Made by a program: the position numbers and the translations under genes
Part shown: in pieces, positions 11,616 to 23,011 of the stretch
How positions within the stretch are numbered: position 1 is the stretch's first letter
Layout of the letters: each line of letters starts with the position of its first letter
The notes under the pieces: generated by a model
Databases searched by the model: none
The model's input: the letters and a program-made list of their open reading frames with translations, nothing else
What the model was told of the DNA's origin: nothing
Assembly: GCF_003129565.1 (NCBI RefSeq)
Contig: NZ_QETF01000004.1
Coordinates: 186,001 to 250,000 of the forward strand
DNA from: Salibaculum griseiflavum
GTDB lineage: Bacteria > Pseudomonadota > Alphaproteobacteria > Rhodobacterales > Rhodobacteraceae
Reading direction: 5' to 3'
DNA: 64,000 bases

Positions 11616-12182
11616 GTGTCCGAACCAGCTTCGATCTCATCCGGCATCGCCGCGCGCTATGCCACCGCTGTCTTTGACCTGAGCAAGGACGACAAAGCCA
11701 AGGGGCTCAAGGCCCTCGAAACCGACATTGATGCCCTGTCCGCCGCCCTTGCCGGCAGTGACGACCTGCGCGACCTGATCGCTTCGCCGATCCATTCGCG
11801 CGACGACCAGGGCAAGGCGATCACCGCAGTCGCCAAGAAGATGTCGTTGTCGCCGACCATGACAAACACTTTGGCCCTTATGGCCAGCAAGCGCCGCCTG
11901 TTCGTCGTGCCGCAGATGCTGGTCGCCCTGCGCGCCATGCTGGCCGAGGAAAAGGGCGAGGTGACCGCCGATGTCGTTTCGGCCAAGGCGCTGACCAAGA
12001 CCCAGTCCGACAAGCTGGCCAAGACGCTGAAAGAGCGTGTCGGCTCGGACGTCAAGATTAATGCGACCGTCGATGAAAGCCTCATCGGCGGTCTTGTCGT
12101 CAAAGTGGGCTCGAAGATGATCGACACCTCGATCAAATCCAAGCTCGCTGCACTTCAGAACACCATGAAAGAGGCCCGGTAA
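11616..12182 (+). CDS. atpH: F1Fo ATP synthase subunit delta
   Basis: The 188-residue stator subunit that joins the F1 head to the peripheral stalk. The product starts [20 protein letters not shown], the usual N-terminus in this group. The start is a GTG at 11616 because a GGAAGGG site (11602-11608) is correctly spaced; the frame itself continues upstream to 11580. It is the first gene of atpHAGDC and its stop overlaps the atpA start by one base. The C-terminal [20 protein letters not shown] is the conserved delta signature. Confidence 0.94.
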   Translation: MSEPASISSGIAARYATAVFDLSKDDKAKGLKALETDIDALSAALAGSDDLRDLIASPIHSRDDQGKAITAVAKKMSLSPTMTNTLALMASKRRLFVVPQMLVALRAMLAEEKGEVTADVVSAKALTKTQSDKLAKTLKERVGSDVKINATVDESLIGGLVVKVGSKMIDTSIKSKLAALQNTMKEAR

Positions 12183-13720
12183 TGGCGATCCAAGCTGCAG
12201 AGATTTCTGCGATCCTCAAGGACCAGATCAAGAATTTCGGCCAAGAGGCCGAAGTGGCCGAAGTTGGCCGCGTGCTTTCGGTGGGTGACGGTATCGCCCG
12301 TGTCTATGGTCTGGACAACATCCAGGCCGGTGAAATGGTCGAATTCCCCGGCGGTATCCGCGGGATGGCCCTGAACCTTGAAAACGACAACGTCGGTGTC
12401 GTGATCTTCGGCTCGGACCAGGCCATCAAGGAAGGCGACACCGTCAAGCGGACCAACGCCATTGTGGACGTGCCCACCGGTGACGAGCTGCTGGGTCGCG
12501 TTGTTGACGGTCTGGGCAACCCGCTGGACGGGAAGGGCCCGATCAAGACCAAGACCCGCAGCGAGGCCGACGTGAAGGCCCCGGGCATCATCCCGCGTAA
12601 ATCGGTTCACGAACCGATGGCGACCGGCCTCAAGGCCGTCGACTCTATGATCCCGATCGGTCGTGGCCAGCGAGAGCTGATCATCGGCGACCGCCAGACC
12701 GGCAAGACCGCCGTGGCGCTTGACGCGATCCTGAACCAGAAGGCCTATAACGACGCCGCCGGCGACGACGAGAGCAAGAAGCTCTACTGCGTCTACGTGG
12801 CTGTCGGCCAGAAGCGGTCCACCGTGGCCCAGCTGGTGAAGAAGCTGGAAGAGAACAACGCGCTGGAATACTCCATCGTCGTGGCCGCCACCGCTTCCGA
12901 CCCCGCGCCGATGCAGTTCCTGGCCCCCTATGCCGCCACCGCCATGGCCGAGCATTTCCGCGACAATGGCCGCCATGCGCTGATCATCTACGATGACCTG
13001 TCCAAGCAGGCCGTGGCCTACCGCCAGATGTCGCTGCTGCTGCGCCGCCCGCCGGGGCGTGAAGCCTACCCGGGTGACGTGTTCTACCTTCACTCGCGCC
13101 TGCTGGAGCGTTCGGCCAAGCTGAACGAGGACAATGGCGCCGGCTCGCTCACTGCGCTGCCGATCATCGAAACCCAGGGTGGCGACGTGTCGGCCTTTAT
13201 TCCGACCAACGTGATCTCGATCACCGACGGCCAGATCTTCCTGGAAACCGAACTGTTCTACCAGGGCGTCCGCCCCGCCGTGAACACCGGCCTCTCGGTG
13301 TCGCGCGTCGGCTCCTCGGCCCAGACCAAGGCAATGTCCTCGGTTGCCGGCCCGGTGAAGCTGTCGCTGGCCCAGTACCGTGAAATGGCGGCCTTCGCCC
13401 AGTTCGGTTCTGACCTCGATGCCTCGACCCAGCAGCTGCTGAACCGTGGTGCCCGCCTGACCGAACTGATGAAGCAGCCGCAATACTCGCCGCTGACCAA
13501 CGCGGAAATCGTCTGCGTCATCTATGCCGGCGTGAACGGCTACCTCGACAAGCTGGACGTGTCCGATGTGGGCCGGTTCGAAAAGGACTTGCTGCACTTC
13601 CTGCGCACCAAGCGGTCCGACATTCTGGATTTCATCACCAACGAAGACCAGAAGATCAAGGGCGAGGCCGAAGAGAAGGTCAAGGCGGCGATCGACGAGT
13701 TCGCCAAGGACTTCGCCTGA
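12182..13720 (+). CDS. atpA: F1Fo ATP synthase subunit alpha
   Basis: A 512-residue, non-catalytic nucleotide-binding subunit of the F1 hexamer. Walker A GDRQTGKT is at residues 169-176, and the conserved stretches [20 protein letters not shown] and SISDGQIFLE-like ITDGQIFLE are intact. The length is normal for the family. It overlaps atpH by one base and is followed by atpG after 35 bases. Confidence 0.98.
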   Translation: MAIQAAEISAILKDQIKNFGQEAEVAEVGRVLSVGDGIARVYGLDNIQAGEMVEFPGGIRGMALNLENDNVGVVIFGSDQAIKEGDTVKRTNAIVDVPTGDELLGRVVDGLGNPLDGKGPIKTKTRSEADVKAPGIIPRKSVHEPMATGLKAVDSMIPIGRGQRELIIGDRQTGKTAVALDAILNQKAYNDAAGDDESKKLYCVYVAVGQKRSTVAQLVKKLEENNALEYSIVVAATASDPAPMQFLAPYAATAMAEHFRDNGRHALIIYDDLSKQAVAYRQMSLLLRRPPGREAYPGDVFYLHSRLLERSAKLNEDNGAGSLTALPIIETQGGDVSAFIPTNVISITDGQIFLETELFYQGVRPAVNTGLSVSRVGSSAQTKAMSSVAGPVKLSLAQYREMAAFAQFGSDLDASTQQLLNRGARLTELMKQPQYSPLTNAEIVCVIYAGVNGYLDKLDVSDVGRFEKDLLHFLRTKRSDILDFITNEDQKIKGEAEEKVKAAIDEFAKDFA

Positions 13721-13755
13721 TCTGACTTGAACCTAAAGGGAAAGGACGAAGGCTT

Positions 13756-16075
<2,320 letters not shown>

Positions 16076-16087
16076 GGAGCAGCCATC

Positions 16088-16525
16088 ATGGCAAACGCGC
16101 TTCAATTCGACCTTGTCAGCCCCGAGCGGCGCCTTGCGCAGCTTGAGGCAACCGAGGTCCAGATCCCGGGTGCGGACGGGGACATGACGGCCATGGCCGA
16201 TCATGCCCCGACCATCACCACGCTGCGCCCCGGCATCCTGACCGTCACCCATGGTGGCGGCACGGATGACTACGTGGTCTCGGGCGGCTTCGCCGAGATC
16301 ACCCCCGGCGGTGTGACGGTATTGGCCGAAAAGGCCCTGCCGCGCGGTGAGATGACCCAGGAGGTCTATGAGCGTCTGGTCGAGGAAGCCCAGAGCGCCT
16401 ACGACAAGACGAAAGAGACCTTCAAGAACGAGCCGGGCCCGGTTGACGATGCGGCCAAGCTTCTGTCCGACATGGTCGCTATCGGGGGCCATATCGGGTT
16501 GAGCCCGAAGCAGCCGAACCTGTAA
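16088..16525 (+). CDS. atpC: F1Fo ATP synthase subunit epsilon
   Basis: The 145-residue central-stalk subunit. The beta-sandwich domain begins [20 protein letters not shown] and holds the family motif [17 protein letters not shown]. The C-terminal helical part is shorter and less regular than in enterobacteria, which is common in alphaproteobacteria. It is the last gene of the F1 operon and is followed 24 bases later by a strong terminator. The F0 genes (atpIBEF) are not in the window, as expected for Rhodobacterales, which keep them in a separate cluster. Confidence 0.95.
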   Translation: MANALQFDLVSPERRLAQLEATEVQIPGADGDMTAMADHAPTITTLRPGILTVTHGGGTDDYVVSGGFAEITPGGVTVLAEKALPRGEMTQEVYERLVEEAQSAYDKTKETFKNEPGPVDDAAKLLSDMVAIGGHIGLSPKQPNL

Positions 16526-16549
16526 TCCGGGTTTGACGGTTCAGAAATC

Positions 16550-16572
16550 GGGCGCCTTCGGGCGCCCTTTTT
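16550..16572 (+). terminator. Rho-independent terminator of the atpHAGDC operon
   Basis: GGGCGCC (16550-16556) and GGCGCCC (16561-16567) form a stem closed by a stable TTCG tetraloop, followed by five T (16568-16572). Confidence 0.92.
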
Positions 16573-16630
16573 CGTGCGGCAGGGGTGTGCGGGGACTTGC
16601 CTTGCTGCGCAGTCCGGCGGATAGAAAACC

Positions 16631-17851
16631 ATGCAGAAGACGCCCGCGCTCTATTTCATCCTTGCGACCCTGCTGATCGACGCGATCGGCATCGGGCTGG
16701 TCTTTCCGATCATGCCGGACCTGATGATGCGTGTGGGCGCGGGCGATACCGGGCAGGGCTCGGTCTGGGGCGGGGTGCTGATGGCCGCCTATGCCGGGGC
16801 GCAGTTCCTGTTCGCGCCCGCCGTGGGCAGCCTGTCGGATGCGATCGGGCGCAAGCCGGTGCTGCTGGCCGCGATGGCCCTGCTGGCGCTGGACTACGTG
16901 ATCATGGCGCTGGCGGGCACCTTCGCCTGGTTGCTGATCGGGCGGCTCATGGCGGGCATGGCCGGGGCCACTTATATCACAGCGACCGCCTATATCGCAG
17001 ACATCTCCAAGCCCACCGAACGGGCGGCCAGTTTCGGCTTGATCGGTGCGGCCTTCGGGATCGGCTTCGTGCTGGGGCCGGCCATCGGGGGGCTGGCGGC
17101 AACGGTGCATGTGACCGCGCCGTTCTGGCTGGCGGCGGCCCTCTCGGCCGTCAACGTGGTTTTCGGCCTGATCGTCCTGCCCGAATCCCTGCCCAAGGAG
17201 CGCCGTCGCCCCTTTGGGCGCCGCGACATCAACCCCTTTGGCGCCATCGGCGACGCCTTCCGCGTGCCGGGGCTGGCCATTCCGCTGATCTGCATCTTCG
17301 TCTTCGAATTCGCCAACATGGTCTACCCGGCGCTCTGGGCCTTCTGGACCGAGGAGGTCTTCGGGTGGGACGCCCTGTTGCGAGGCCTGACACTGGCGCT
17401 CTACGGGGTTTTGGTGGCTTTGGTACAGGGGGTGATCATGCCACAGGCGATCCGGCGTTTCGGGGAACACGGCACGATCATGCTGGCGCTGGTCGTGGCC
17501 CTAGTGGGGGCCATCGGGTTCGGGTTTACCGGATCGGTCCTGGGGCTGGTCATCTTCCTGGCGCTGGCGTCGCTGTCGGATCTCGCCCCGCCGACCCTGA
17601 CGGCGATTGCCGCCAATCGTGTGGCCGAGGACAGACAGGGGCTGGTCCAGGGGGTCATCGCATCGCTCGGCTCGATCGCAGCTGTCGTCGCGCCGATCCT
17701 CATGACCCTGTTGTTCCAGATTTTCGTGGCGCCCGAGACCGGCATCTATCTGCCGGGCGCCCCCTTCCTGTTTGCGGCCCTGCTCATTGCCGCTATCCTG
17801 CCGTTGGCTTGGCGCATGGGGCGGGCGGAAAAAGCCAGGACTGCGGCGTAA
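16631..17851 (+). CDS. MFS transporter, TetA-like drug:H+ antiporter family
   Basis: A 406-residue inner-membrane protein with about 12 hydrophobic segments. The motif A region GSLSDAIGRKPVLL lies between segments 2 and 3, and RLMAGMAGATYITATAYIAD is typical of the TetA/TCR branch of DHA1 exporters. PESLPKERRRPFGRRDINPF is the central cytoplasmic loop. No tetR-type regulator is adjacent, so it is more likely a general exporter than an acquired resistance gene. Substrate unknown. Confidence 0.87.
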   Translation: MQKTPALYFILATLLIDAIGIGLVFPIMPDLMMRVGAGDTGQGSVWGGVLMAAYAGAQFLFAPAVGSLSDAIGRKPVLLAAMALLALDYVIMALAGTFAWLLIGRLMAGMAGATYITATAYIADISKPTERAASFGLIGAAFGIGFVLGPAIGGLAATVHVTAPFWLAAALSAVNVVFGLIVLPESLPKERRRPFGRRDINPFGAIGDAFRVPGLAIPLICIFVFEFANMVYPALWAFWTEEVFGWDALLRGLTLALYGVLVALVQGVIMPQAIRRFGEHGTIMLALVVALVGAIGFGFTGSVLGLVIFLALASLSDLAPPTLTAIAANRVAEDRQGLVQGVIASLGSIAAVVAPILMTLLFQIFVAPETGIYLPGAPFLFAALLIAAILPLAWRMGRAEKARTAA

Positions 17852-17882
17852 ACCTGCCAAATTCGGCGGCTAAGGGGAGGGC

Positions 17883-18233
17883 ATGAAGCGCTTTCGCAAT
17901 CATATGATCGGCGTCGAACAGGGGGATTTCGTCCTGTTTTCCGATTTCGAGACCGACGGTGTCATGTGGGCCGGCGAGGGCGAGCGCCGCACCCGCGCCC
18001 ATGTGGATTTCACCGAGAGCTTCCGCCAGCCCCCCGCCGTGCAGGTGGCGCCCTCGATGTGGGACATCTCGAACGAGGCCTTTGCGCGGCTCGACCTAAA
18101 GGCCGAGGAGATCACCGAGGAGGGCTTCATGATCACCTGCAGCACCTGGGGGGATACCAAGATCGCCCGGATGCGCGTCAACTGGATGGCCATCGGAGAG
18201 TTGCGCTATGCCGATGACTGGGACGTTGACTGA
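17883..18233 (+). CDS. H-type lectin domain protein
   Basis: A 116-residue protein made almost entirely of one H-type lectin (discoidin-II/Helix agglutinin-like) domain. The pattern is RTRAHVDFTESFRQPPAVQV, WDISNEAFARLDL and the C-terminal RMRVNWMAIGEL. There is no signal peptide. GGGGAGGG precedes the ATG at an ideal distance. It lies 31 bases after the MFS gene and may be cotranscribed with it. In eukaryotes the domain binds N-acetylgalactosamine; the bacterial ligand is unknown. Confidence 0.8.
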   Translation: MKRFRNHMIGVEQGDFVLFSDFETDGVMWAGEGERRTRAHVDFTESFRQPPAVQVAPSMWDISNEAFARLDLKAEEITEEGFMITCSTWGDTKIARMRVNWMAIGELRYADDWDVD

Positions 18234-18260
18234 CACCGCCGTGGCGGCGGGCTTGACGCA

Positions 18261-19277
18261 TCAACTGTGGGAATACATGCCCTCGTAGATCGGCGTCAGC
18301 GTCTCGTGATCGAAGAGCGAGGACACGCTGGTGCCGTTCCAGATGTTCAGGATTGCCTGGGCGAACATCGGGGCGGTTTTCACCACGCGGATATTGGGGC
18401 AATCCACCACCGCTTTGGTGGCCTGGATGCTATCTGTGATGACCAGCGACTTCATCACCGAATTGGTGATCCGCTCGACCGCCGGACCCGAGAGCACGCC
18501 GTGGGTGATATAGGAGTGCACCTCGGTCGCCCCGTGCTCCAGCAACACTTCGGCGGCCTTGCAAAGGGTGCCGGCCGTGTCGCAGATGTCATCGACGATG
18601 ATGCATTTCTTGCCCTTCACGTTGCCGATGACGGTCATCTCGGCCACCTCGCCGGGCTTTTCGCGGCGCTTGTCCACGATCGAGAGGGGGGCGTTCACCC
18701 GCTGGGCCAGTTCACGGGCGCGCGCCACGCCGCCGACATCGGGGCTGACAACCATCAGGTCATCGGCGCCCTTGAAATGGTGCTGGATATCCAGCGCGAA
18801 GATCGGACTGGCATAGAGGTTGTCGACGGGGATATCGAAGAAGCCCTGGATCTGGGCGGCGTGAAGGTCCATCGTCAGGATGCGCTCGACCCCGGCCTCG
18901 ACCAGCATGTTGGCCACCAGCTTGGCACTGATGGGCGTGCGGGCCTTGGTGCGGCGGTCCTGGCGGGCATAGCCGAAATAGGGGATCACGGCGGTGATCC
19001 GCGCCGCCGAGGACCGGCGCAGCGCGTCGCAGATGATCAGCAGTTCCATCAGGTTGTCGTTGGCCGGGTTCGAGGTGGGCTGGATCACGAACATGTCCTC
19101 GCCGCGCACATTCTCGAAGACCTCGACGAAGATCTCGCCATCGTTGAACCGTTCCACCCTTGCGTCGACCAGACCCACATTGATGCCGCGATGCATGGAC
19201 ATGCGGCGGGCGACGGATTGGGCAAGCGGCATGTTGGCATTGCCCGAGATGAGCTTCGGCTCGACGATATTCGGCAT
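18261..19277 (-). CDS. prs: Ribose-phosphate pyrophosphokinase (PRPP synthetase)
   Basis: A 338-residue class I PRPP synthetase that makes phosphoribosyl pyrophosphate for purine, pyrimidine, histidine and NAD synthesis. Visible signatures are [10 protein letters not shown], the ATP-site segment YARQDRR, the [18 protein letters not shown] flexible loop and the PRPP loop [12 protein letters not shown]. The start [15 protein letters not shown] fits homologues. PRPP from this enzyme feeds the histidine and purine routes whose genes also lie in this window. Confidence 0.97.
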   Translation of the reverse strand: MPNIVEPKLISGNANMPLAQSVARRMSMHRGINVGLVDARVERFNDGEIFVEVFENVRGEDMFVIQPTSNPANDNLMELLIICDALRRSSAARITAVIPYFGYARQDRRTKARTPISAKLVANMLVEAGVERILTMDLHAAQIQGFFDIPVDNLYASPIFALDIQHHFKGADDLMVVSPDVGGVARARELAQRVNAPLSIVDKRREKPGEVAEMTVIGNVKGKKCIIVDDICDTAGTLCKAAEVLLEHGATEVHSYITHGVLSGPAVERITNSVMKSLVITDSIQATKAVVDCPNIRVVKTAPMFAQAILNIWNGTSVSSLFDHETLTPIYEGMYSHS

Positions 19278-19371
19278 GTGGCAGGACCCCGAGGTGACAG
19301 ATTCGTGACGTTGACACCGCTTAGCATGGGTCTACCGTGCCGCAAACATGTCCGACCGCCCGGAGGGTCAA

Positions 19372-19968
19372 ATGACGCAGATTGAGTACTACTTCACCAC
19401 GATTTCGCCGTTCACCTACCTGGCGGGCAACCGGTTGGAGCAGATCGCCGAAAAACATGGCGCGACGATCACCTACAAGCCGCTCGATATCATGGGCCTC
19501 TTCGCGCGCACCGGCGGCACGGCCCCGGGCGAACGCCACCCCAACCGGCAGGCGTATCGCCTGCAGGATATCCGGCGGACCGCGGCGCGGCTGGATCTGC
19601 CCGTGAACCTCAAGCCGATGTTCTTTCCGGCCAATCCCGCGCCATCATCCTATGCGATCATCGCCGCGCAGAAGGCCGGGGGCGGTGACCTCGGCGGGCT
19701 TGTTCATGCGATCCTGCGCGCCTGCTGGGCCGAGGAAAAGGACGTGGCCGACGACGGGGTGATCCGTGCTGCACTCGAACAGAACGGTTTCGATCCGGGG
19801 CTCGCCGACAGTGGCCTCCTGATGGGGGCCGAGGCCTATGGCGCCAACCTTGAAGAGGCCGTGGCGCGCGGCGTTTTCGGATCGCCAACCTATGTCGTGG
19901 GCGACGAGCTGTTCTGGGGCCAGGACCGTCTGGAGGATCTCGACCTGCATCTCGCCGGCAAGATCTAG
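19372..19968 (+). CDS. 2-hydroxychromene-2-carboxylate isomerase-like DsbA-family protein
   Basis: A 198-residue thioredoxin-fold protein of the HCCA isomerase / GST-kappa group. The active-site serine is in TISPFTYLAGNRL near residue 12 and the cis-proline region is FGSPTYVVGDELFWGQDRL. The ATG at 19372 follows GGAGGG; an upstream ATG at 19348 is rejected. These proteins use glutathione as cofactor or ligand, but no naphthalene-degradation genes are nearby, so the substrate is open. It ends convergently with ltaE, overlapping by four bases. Confidence 0.83.
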   Translation: MTQIEYYFTTISPFTYLAGNRLEQIAEKHGATITYKPLDIMGLFARTGGTAPGERHPNRQAYRLQDIRRTAARLDLPVNLKPMFFPANPAPSSYAIIAAQKAGGGDLGGLVHAILRACWAEEKDVADDGVIRAALEQNGFDPGLADSGLLMGAEAYGANLEEAVARGVFGSPTYVVGDELFWGQDRLEDLDLHLAGKI

Positions 19969-21014
19969 TCCCGCATCGCGGCCAGGAAGGCCTCTGCGCC
20001 TTCGGTCCCGATGGACCAGTCGCAGACCAGCCGCGCGGTCAGGGGTTCATCGGGGTCGCCCTGGTGGGCATCGCCATCCCAGACGTAATACTGCGCCCCG
20101 GCCTCCAGCAGTTTCTTGTGCAGCTTGCGCGGGAAGCGGGCGAAGATGATGTTTGCTGCCGGTTCGTGCAGGAACTCGACGCTGTCATGCGCGCGCATCC
20201 CGTCGGCGAGCCGCGCGCAGGTGGCATTGGCGCGGGCGGCAAGATCGAGCCACAGGTCATCGGCTAGGTAGGCCTCCATCTGGGCGGACAGGAAGCGGTG
20301 CTTGGAGAAGAGATGCGCGCCACGCTTGCGGCGCAGTTCGAACTCCCAGGCCTTGTCCGGGTCGAACAGGATCACCGCCTCGACGCCCATCAAACCGTTC
20401 TTGGTGCCACCGAAGCTGACCACGTCGATGCCCGCCTTCCAGGTCATCTCGGCCGGGGTGCAGCCCTGGCTGACCAGCGCATTGGCGAAGCGCGCGCCGT
20501 CCAGATGAGTCTTCAACCCGAAGTCTTGGGCGATGCCGGTCAGCGTGGAAATCTCGGACGGGCTGTAAACCGTGCCCTTCTCGGTGGCATTGGTGATCGA
20601 GACAGGCCCGCGCTGCGCCCCATGCACGCCACGGCTTTCCTCGGCCGCGATGGCCGCGCGCAGGGCGTCCGGCGACATCTTGGCATCCTGGTCCCCGACA
20701 AGGGTCAGCTTGGCCCCGCCGGAATAAAACTCCGGCGCGTTGCACTCGTCCTCGTTGATATGGGCCATGGACGTGCAAAAGATGGTGTCCCACGGATTCG
20801 ACAGGGTGGCCAGCGCGATCGAATTGGCCGCCGTTCCGGTTGCGACAAGGTAAATCGCCGCCTCGGGTGCCTCGAATACCTCGCGCAGGCGGCTGCGGAC
20901 GCGGTCCATGCCGGCCTCGGCCCCATAGGCGCTGGTGTAGCCCCCATTGGCCTTGGCGATGGCCTCGATCACCGAAGGATGGGCCGGTCCGCCATTGTCG
21001 GAAGCAAAGAACAT
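19965..21014 (-). CDS. ltaE: Low-specificity L-threonine aldolase
   Basis: A 349-residue PLP enzyme of the beta-eliminating lyase family that cleaves threonine/allo-threonine to glycine and acetaldehyde. The PLP lysine is in SFGGTKNGLMG, and HLDGARFANALV holds the cofactor-binding Asp/Arg. The ATG directly follows the stop of the upstream YcgN-like gene with no spacer, so the two are very probably cotranscribed. Confidence 0.9.
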   Translation of the reverse strand: MFFASDNGGPAHPSVIEAIAKANGGYTSAYGAEAGMDRVRSRLREVFEAPEAAIYLVATGTAANSIALATLSNPWDTIFCTSMAHINEDECNAPEFYSGGAKLTLVGDQDAKMSPDALRAAIAAEESRGVHGAQRGPVSITNATEKGTVYSPSEISTLTGIAQDFGLKTHLDGARFANALVSQGCTPAEMTWKAGIDVVSFGGTKNGLMGVEAVILFDPDKAWEFELRRKRGAHLFSKHRFLSAQMEAYLADDLWLDLAARANATCARLADGMRAHDSVEFLHEPAANIIFARFPRKLHKKLLEAGAQYYVWDGDAHQGDPDEPLTARLVCDWSIGTEGAEAFLAAMRD

Positions 21015-21485
21015 CTAAAGCGGCTCCTCTATGATGTGGTCTTCCCACTCGTCCTCGGGGGTTTCGAATTCGCTGACCGTCTGGTCCTGCACGGAAACCC
21101 CGGCCTCCTGCACCGTCTGGCTGTCGCCCGAGATCAGCGGATGCCAGTCGAACAGGTCGCGCCCCTCGTAGACCAGCCGATAGGCGCAGGTCCGGGGCAG
21201 CCAATACATGTGCTTCGCGACCGTCTCTGGGGTCAGACGGATACAATCGGGCACGAATTGATGGCGGATGTCGTATTGCGTGCAGCGGCAGGTGGCATCG
21301 TCCAGCAGGCGGCAGGCAACGCGGGTGAGGGCGACCTCGCCGGTATCGGCGTCCTCCAGCTTGTTCAGGCAGCACTTGCCGCACCCGTCGCAGAGCGCCT
21401 CCCACTCGGCCTCGGTCATCTTGGCCATCGGCACGCGAGTCCAGAATTCGCGCCGCAGCCCGTCACGCTTGATCGGATCAGACAT
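21015..21485 (-). CDS. YcgN/YkgJ-family cysteine cluster protein
   Basis: A 156-residue protein of the UPF0260/YcgN family. It has the cysteine cluster CDGCGKCC followed by CRLLDDATCRC and later single cysteines at PDCIRL and RTCAYR, consistent with binding zinc or an iron-sulfur cluster. The start is the ATG at 21485, overlapping the ribF 3' end by eight bases; a TTG at 21491 is the alternative. It sits between ribF and ltaE in one transcription unit. Function is unknown. Confidence 0.82.
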   Translation of the reverse strand: MSDPIKRDGLRREFWTRVPMAKMTEAEWEALCDGCGKCCLNKLEDADTGEVALTRVACRLLDDATCRCTQYDIRHQFVPDCIRLTPETVAKHMYWLPRTCAYRLVYEGRDLFDWHPLISGDSQTVQEAGVSVQDQTVSEFETPEDEWEDHIIEEPL

Positions 21486-22404
21486 CGGCAAGGATTTCCC
21501 GTGCCTTGGCGCAATCGGCGTCCATCTGTGTGATCAGCGCCTCCAGTCCGTCGAACTGTTCCTCGGACCGAAGATAGTCCACCAGTGCGACGCTCAGATG
21601 CGCGCCGTAAAGATCGCCGGCAAAGTCAAAGATATAGGTTTCGCAATTGGCTGAATTGACGCCGAAGGTCGGGCGCACCCCGATCGAGGCGGCGCCTTGG
21701 TACTGGCCCGCATGAGGCCCGCTCAGGACATCGACAAGCACCGCGTAGACGCCGAATTTCGGCGGATGCAGCCCGTCGATGGACATGTTCGCCGTGGGGT
21801 AGCCCAGGTCGCGGCCCCGCTGGTCGCCCTGGATCACCGGGCCGTCAATGCGGTGCCAATGGCCCAGCATATCGGCTGCGGCGCGGGGGTTGCCTTCGCT
21901 CAGAGCCTGCCGAATGGCGGTCGAGGAGGCCTCGCCGGAGGCGACGCGCAGCATCGGCGCAATTGTCACCTCGAATCCCATCTCCTTGCCGTATTGGGCT
22001 AGGGTCTCGGCCGTGCCGGTTCGCCCCTTGCCGAACCGGAAATCCTTGCCGACCACCACGTGTTTCACGCCCAGACAGTCACGCAGGATGTGATCGGCGA
22101 AGTCGCGATCCGTCAGCTCGGAAATCGCGGTCGTGAAAGGCAGCTCGTACAGCCGTTCCACCCCGATCTTTTCCAGCCGATGCGCGCGGGTCTCGGCGCT
22201 CATCAGGCGAAAGGGCGGCGCGTCCGGGTGAAAGACTTCGCGCGGGTGCGGCTCGAATGTCAGAACGCCGAGCGGCGCATCATCCCGACGGGCCAGGTCG
22301 ATCACCGCCTGGTGGCCAAGGTGCACCCCGTCGAAATTGCCGATGGCGACAGAGGCGCCTTTGTCCTCGGTCGGCACGAAATCTATGTCACGGGTGATGC
22401 GCAT
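21478..22404 (-). CDS. ribF: Bifunctional riboflavin kinase / FAD synthetase
   Basis: A 308-residue enzyme that phosphorylates riboflavin to FMN and adenylylates FMN to FAD. The N-terminal nucleotidyltransferase has GNFDGVHLGHQAVI and the SSTAIRQALSEGNP motif. The C-terminal kinase has GYPTANM and the FDFAGDLYGAHLSV region. It is the first gene of the ribF-ycgN-ltaE unit. Length and motifs are complete. Confidence 0.96.
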   Translation of the reverse strand: MRITRDIDFVPTEDKGASVAIGNFDGVHLGHQAVIDLARRDDAPLGVLTFEPHPREVFHPDAPPFRLMSAETRAHRLEKIGVERLYELPFTTAISELTDRDFADHILRDCLGVKHVVVGKDFRFGKGRTGTAETLAQYGKEMGFEVTIAPMLRVASGEASSTAIRQALSEGNPRAAADMLGHWHRIDGPVIQGDQRGRDLGYPTANMSIDGLHPPKFGVYAVLVDVLSGPHAGQYQGAASIGVRPTFGVNSANCETYIFDFAGDLYGAHLSVALVDYLRSEEQFDGLEALITQMDADCAKAREILADV

Positions 22405-22474
22405 GGCGATGGCCTAGCGCGGCGTGACGGCAGAGGCAAGCGCCCGCCGCACTCCGGCACGGGCCGTCCGTATG

Positions 22475-22918
22475 TCAGTCGAACTTGGCGGACGGGGCCA
22501 ACACCTTGGCCTCGCCGATCAGGACCTTCTTGCCGTCGACAAGGCAACGGGTTTCCATCGTAACCCGGCGCTTTGCCGGTTCGATCTCGGTCACTTCGAC
22601 TTCGGCGGTCACGCGGTCGCCGGGGCGCACGGGGCCGAGGAATTTCATCGTCTGCCCCAGGTAGACCGTGCCGTGGCCGGGCAGCTGTTCGCCGATCACA
22701 GCCGACACCAGCCCGGCCGTCAGCATCCCATGGGCGATGCGCCCCTCGAAGATCGTGTCGCGGGCATAATCATCGTCCAGGTGCACCGGGTTCCGGTCGG
22801 TCGAGACTTCGGCGAACATCTCGATATCCTGGTCGGTGATCGTCTTGGACAGGGACCGGACCATGCCGATCTCGATATCCTCGATGCAGATCGTTCCCTT
22901 CGGCAGGTTGTCGAGCAT
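22475..22918 (-). CDS. MaoC-family acyl dehydratase (hotdog fold)
   Basis: A 147-residue single-hotdog (R)-enoyl-CoA-hydratase-like protein. The hydratase motif Asp-x(4)-Asn-Pro-x-His is visible in STDRNPVHLDDDYA, followed by FEGRIAHGMLTAGLVSAVI. The frame opens earlier with GTG at 22951, but the ATG at 22918 has GAGGAA six bases upstream and gives the usual start MLDNLPKGTICIED. It may supply R-3-hydroxyacyl-CoA or act in fatty-acid breakdown; neighbours do not decide. Confidence 0.85.
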   Translation of the reverse strand: MLDNLPKGTICIEDIEIGMVRSLSKTITDQDIEMFAEVSTDRNPVHLDDDYARDTIFEGRIAHGMLTAGLVSAVIGEQLPGHGTVYLGQTMKFLGPVRPGDRVTAEVEVTEIEPAKRRVTMETRCLVDGKKVLIGEAKVLAPSAKFD

Positions 22919-23011
22919 TTGGCGTTCCTCGGGCAACAAAAAATCTCCCACTTGGCGTGGTGTGAAATTTTGTTACTTCGCAAGCGCAGAAATATCAAGG
23001 GCCAAATTGCC

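Noticed and set aside
16631-17851. Acquired tetracycline-resistance determinant
   Set aside because: TetA-like motifs are present, but there is no tetR neighbour, no mobile element and no base-composition change, so a chromosomal MFS exporter is the better call.
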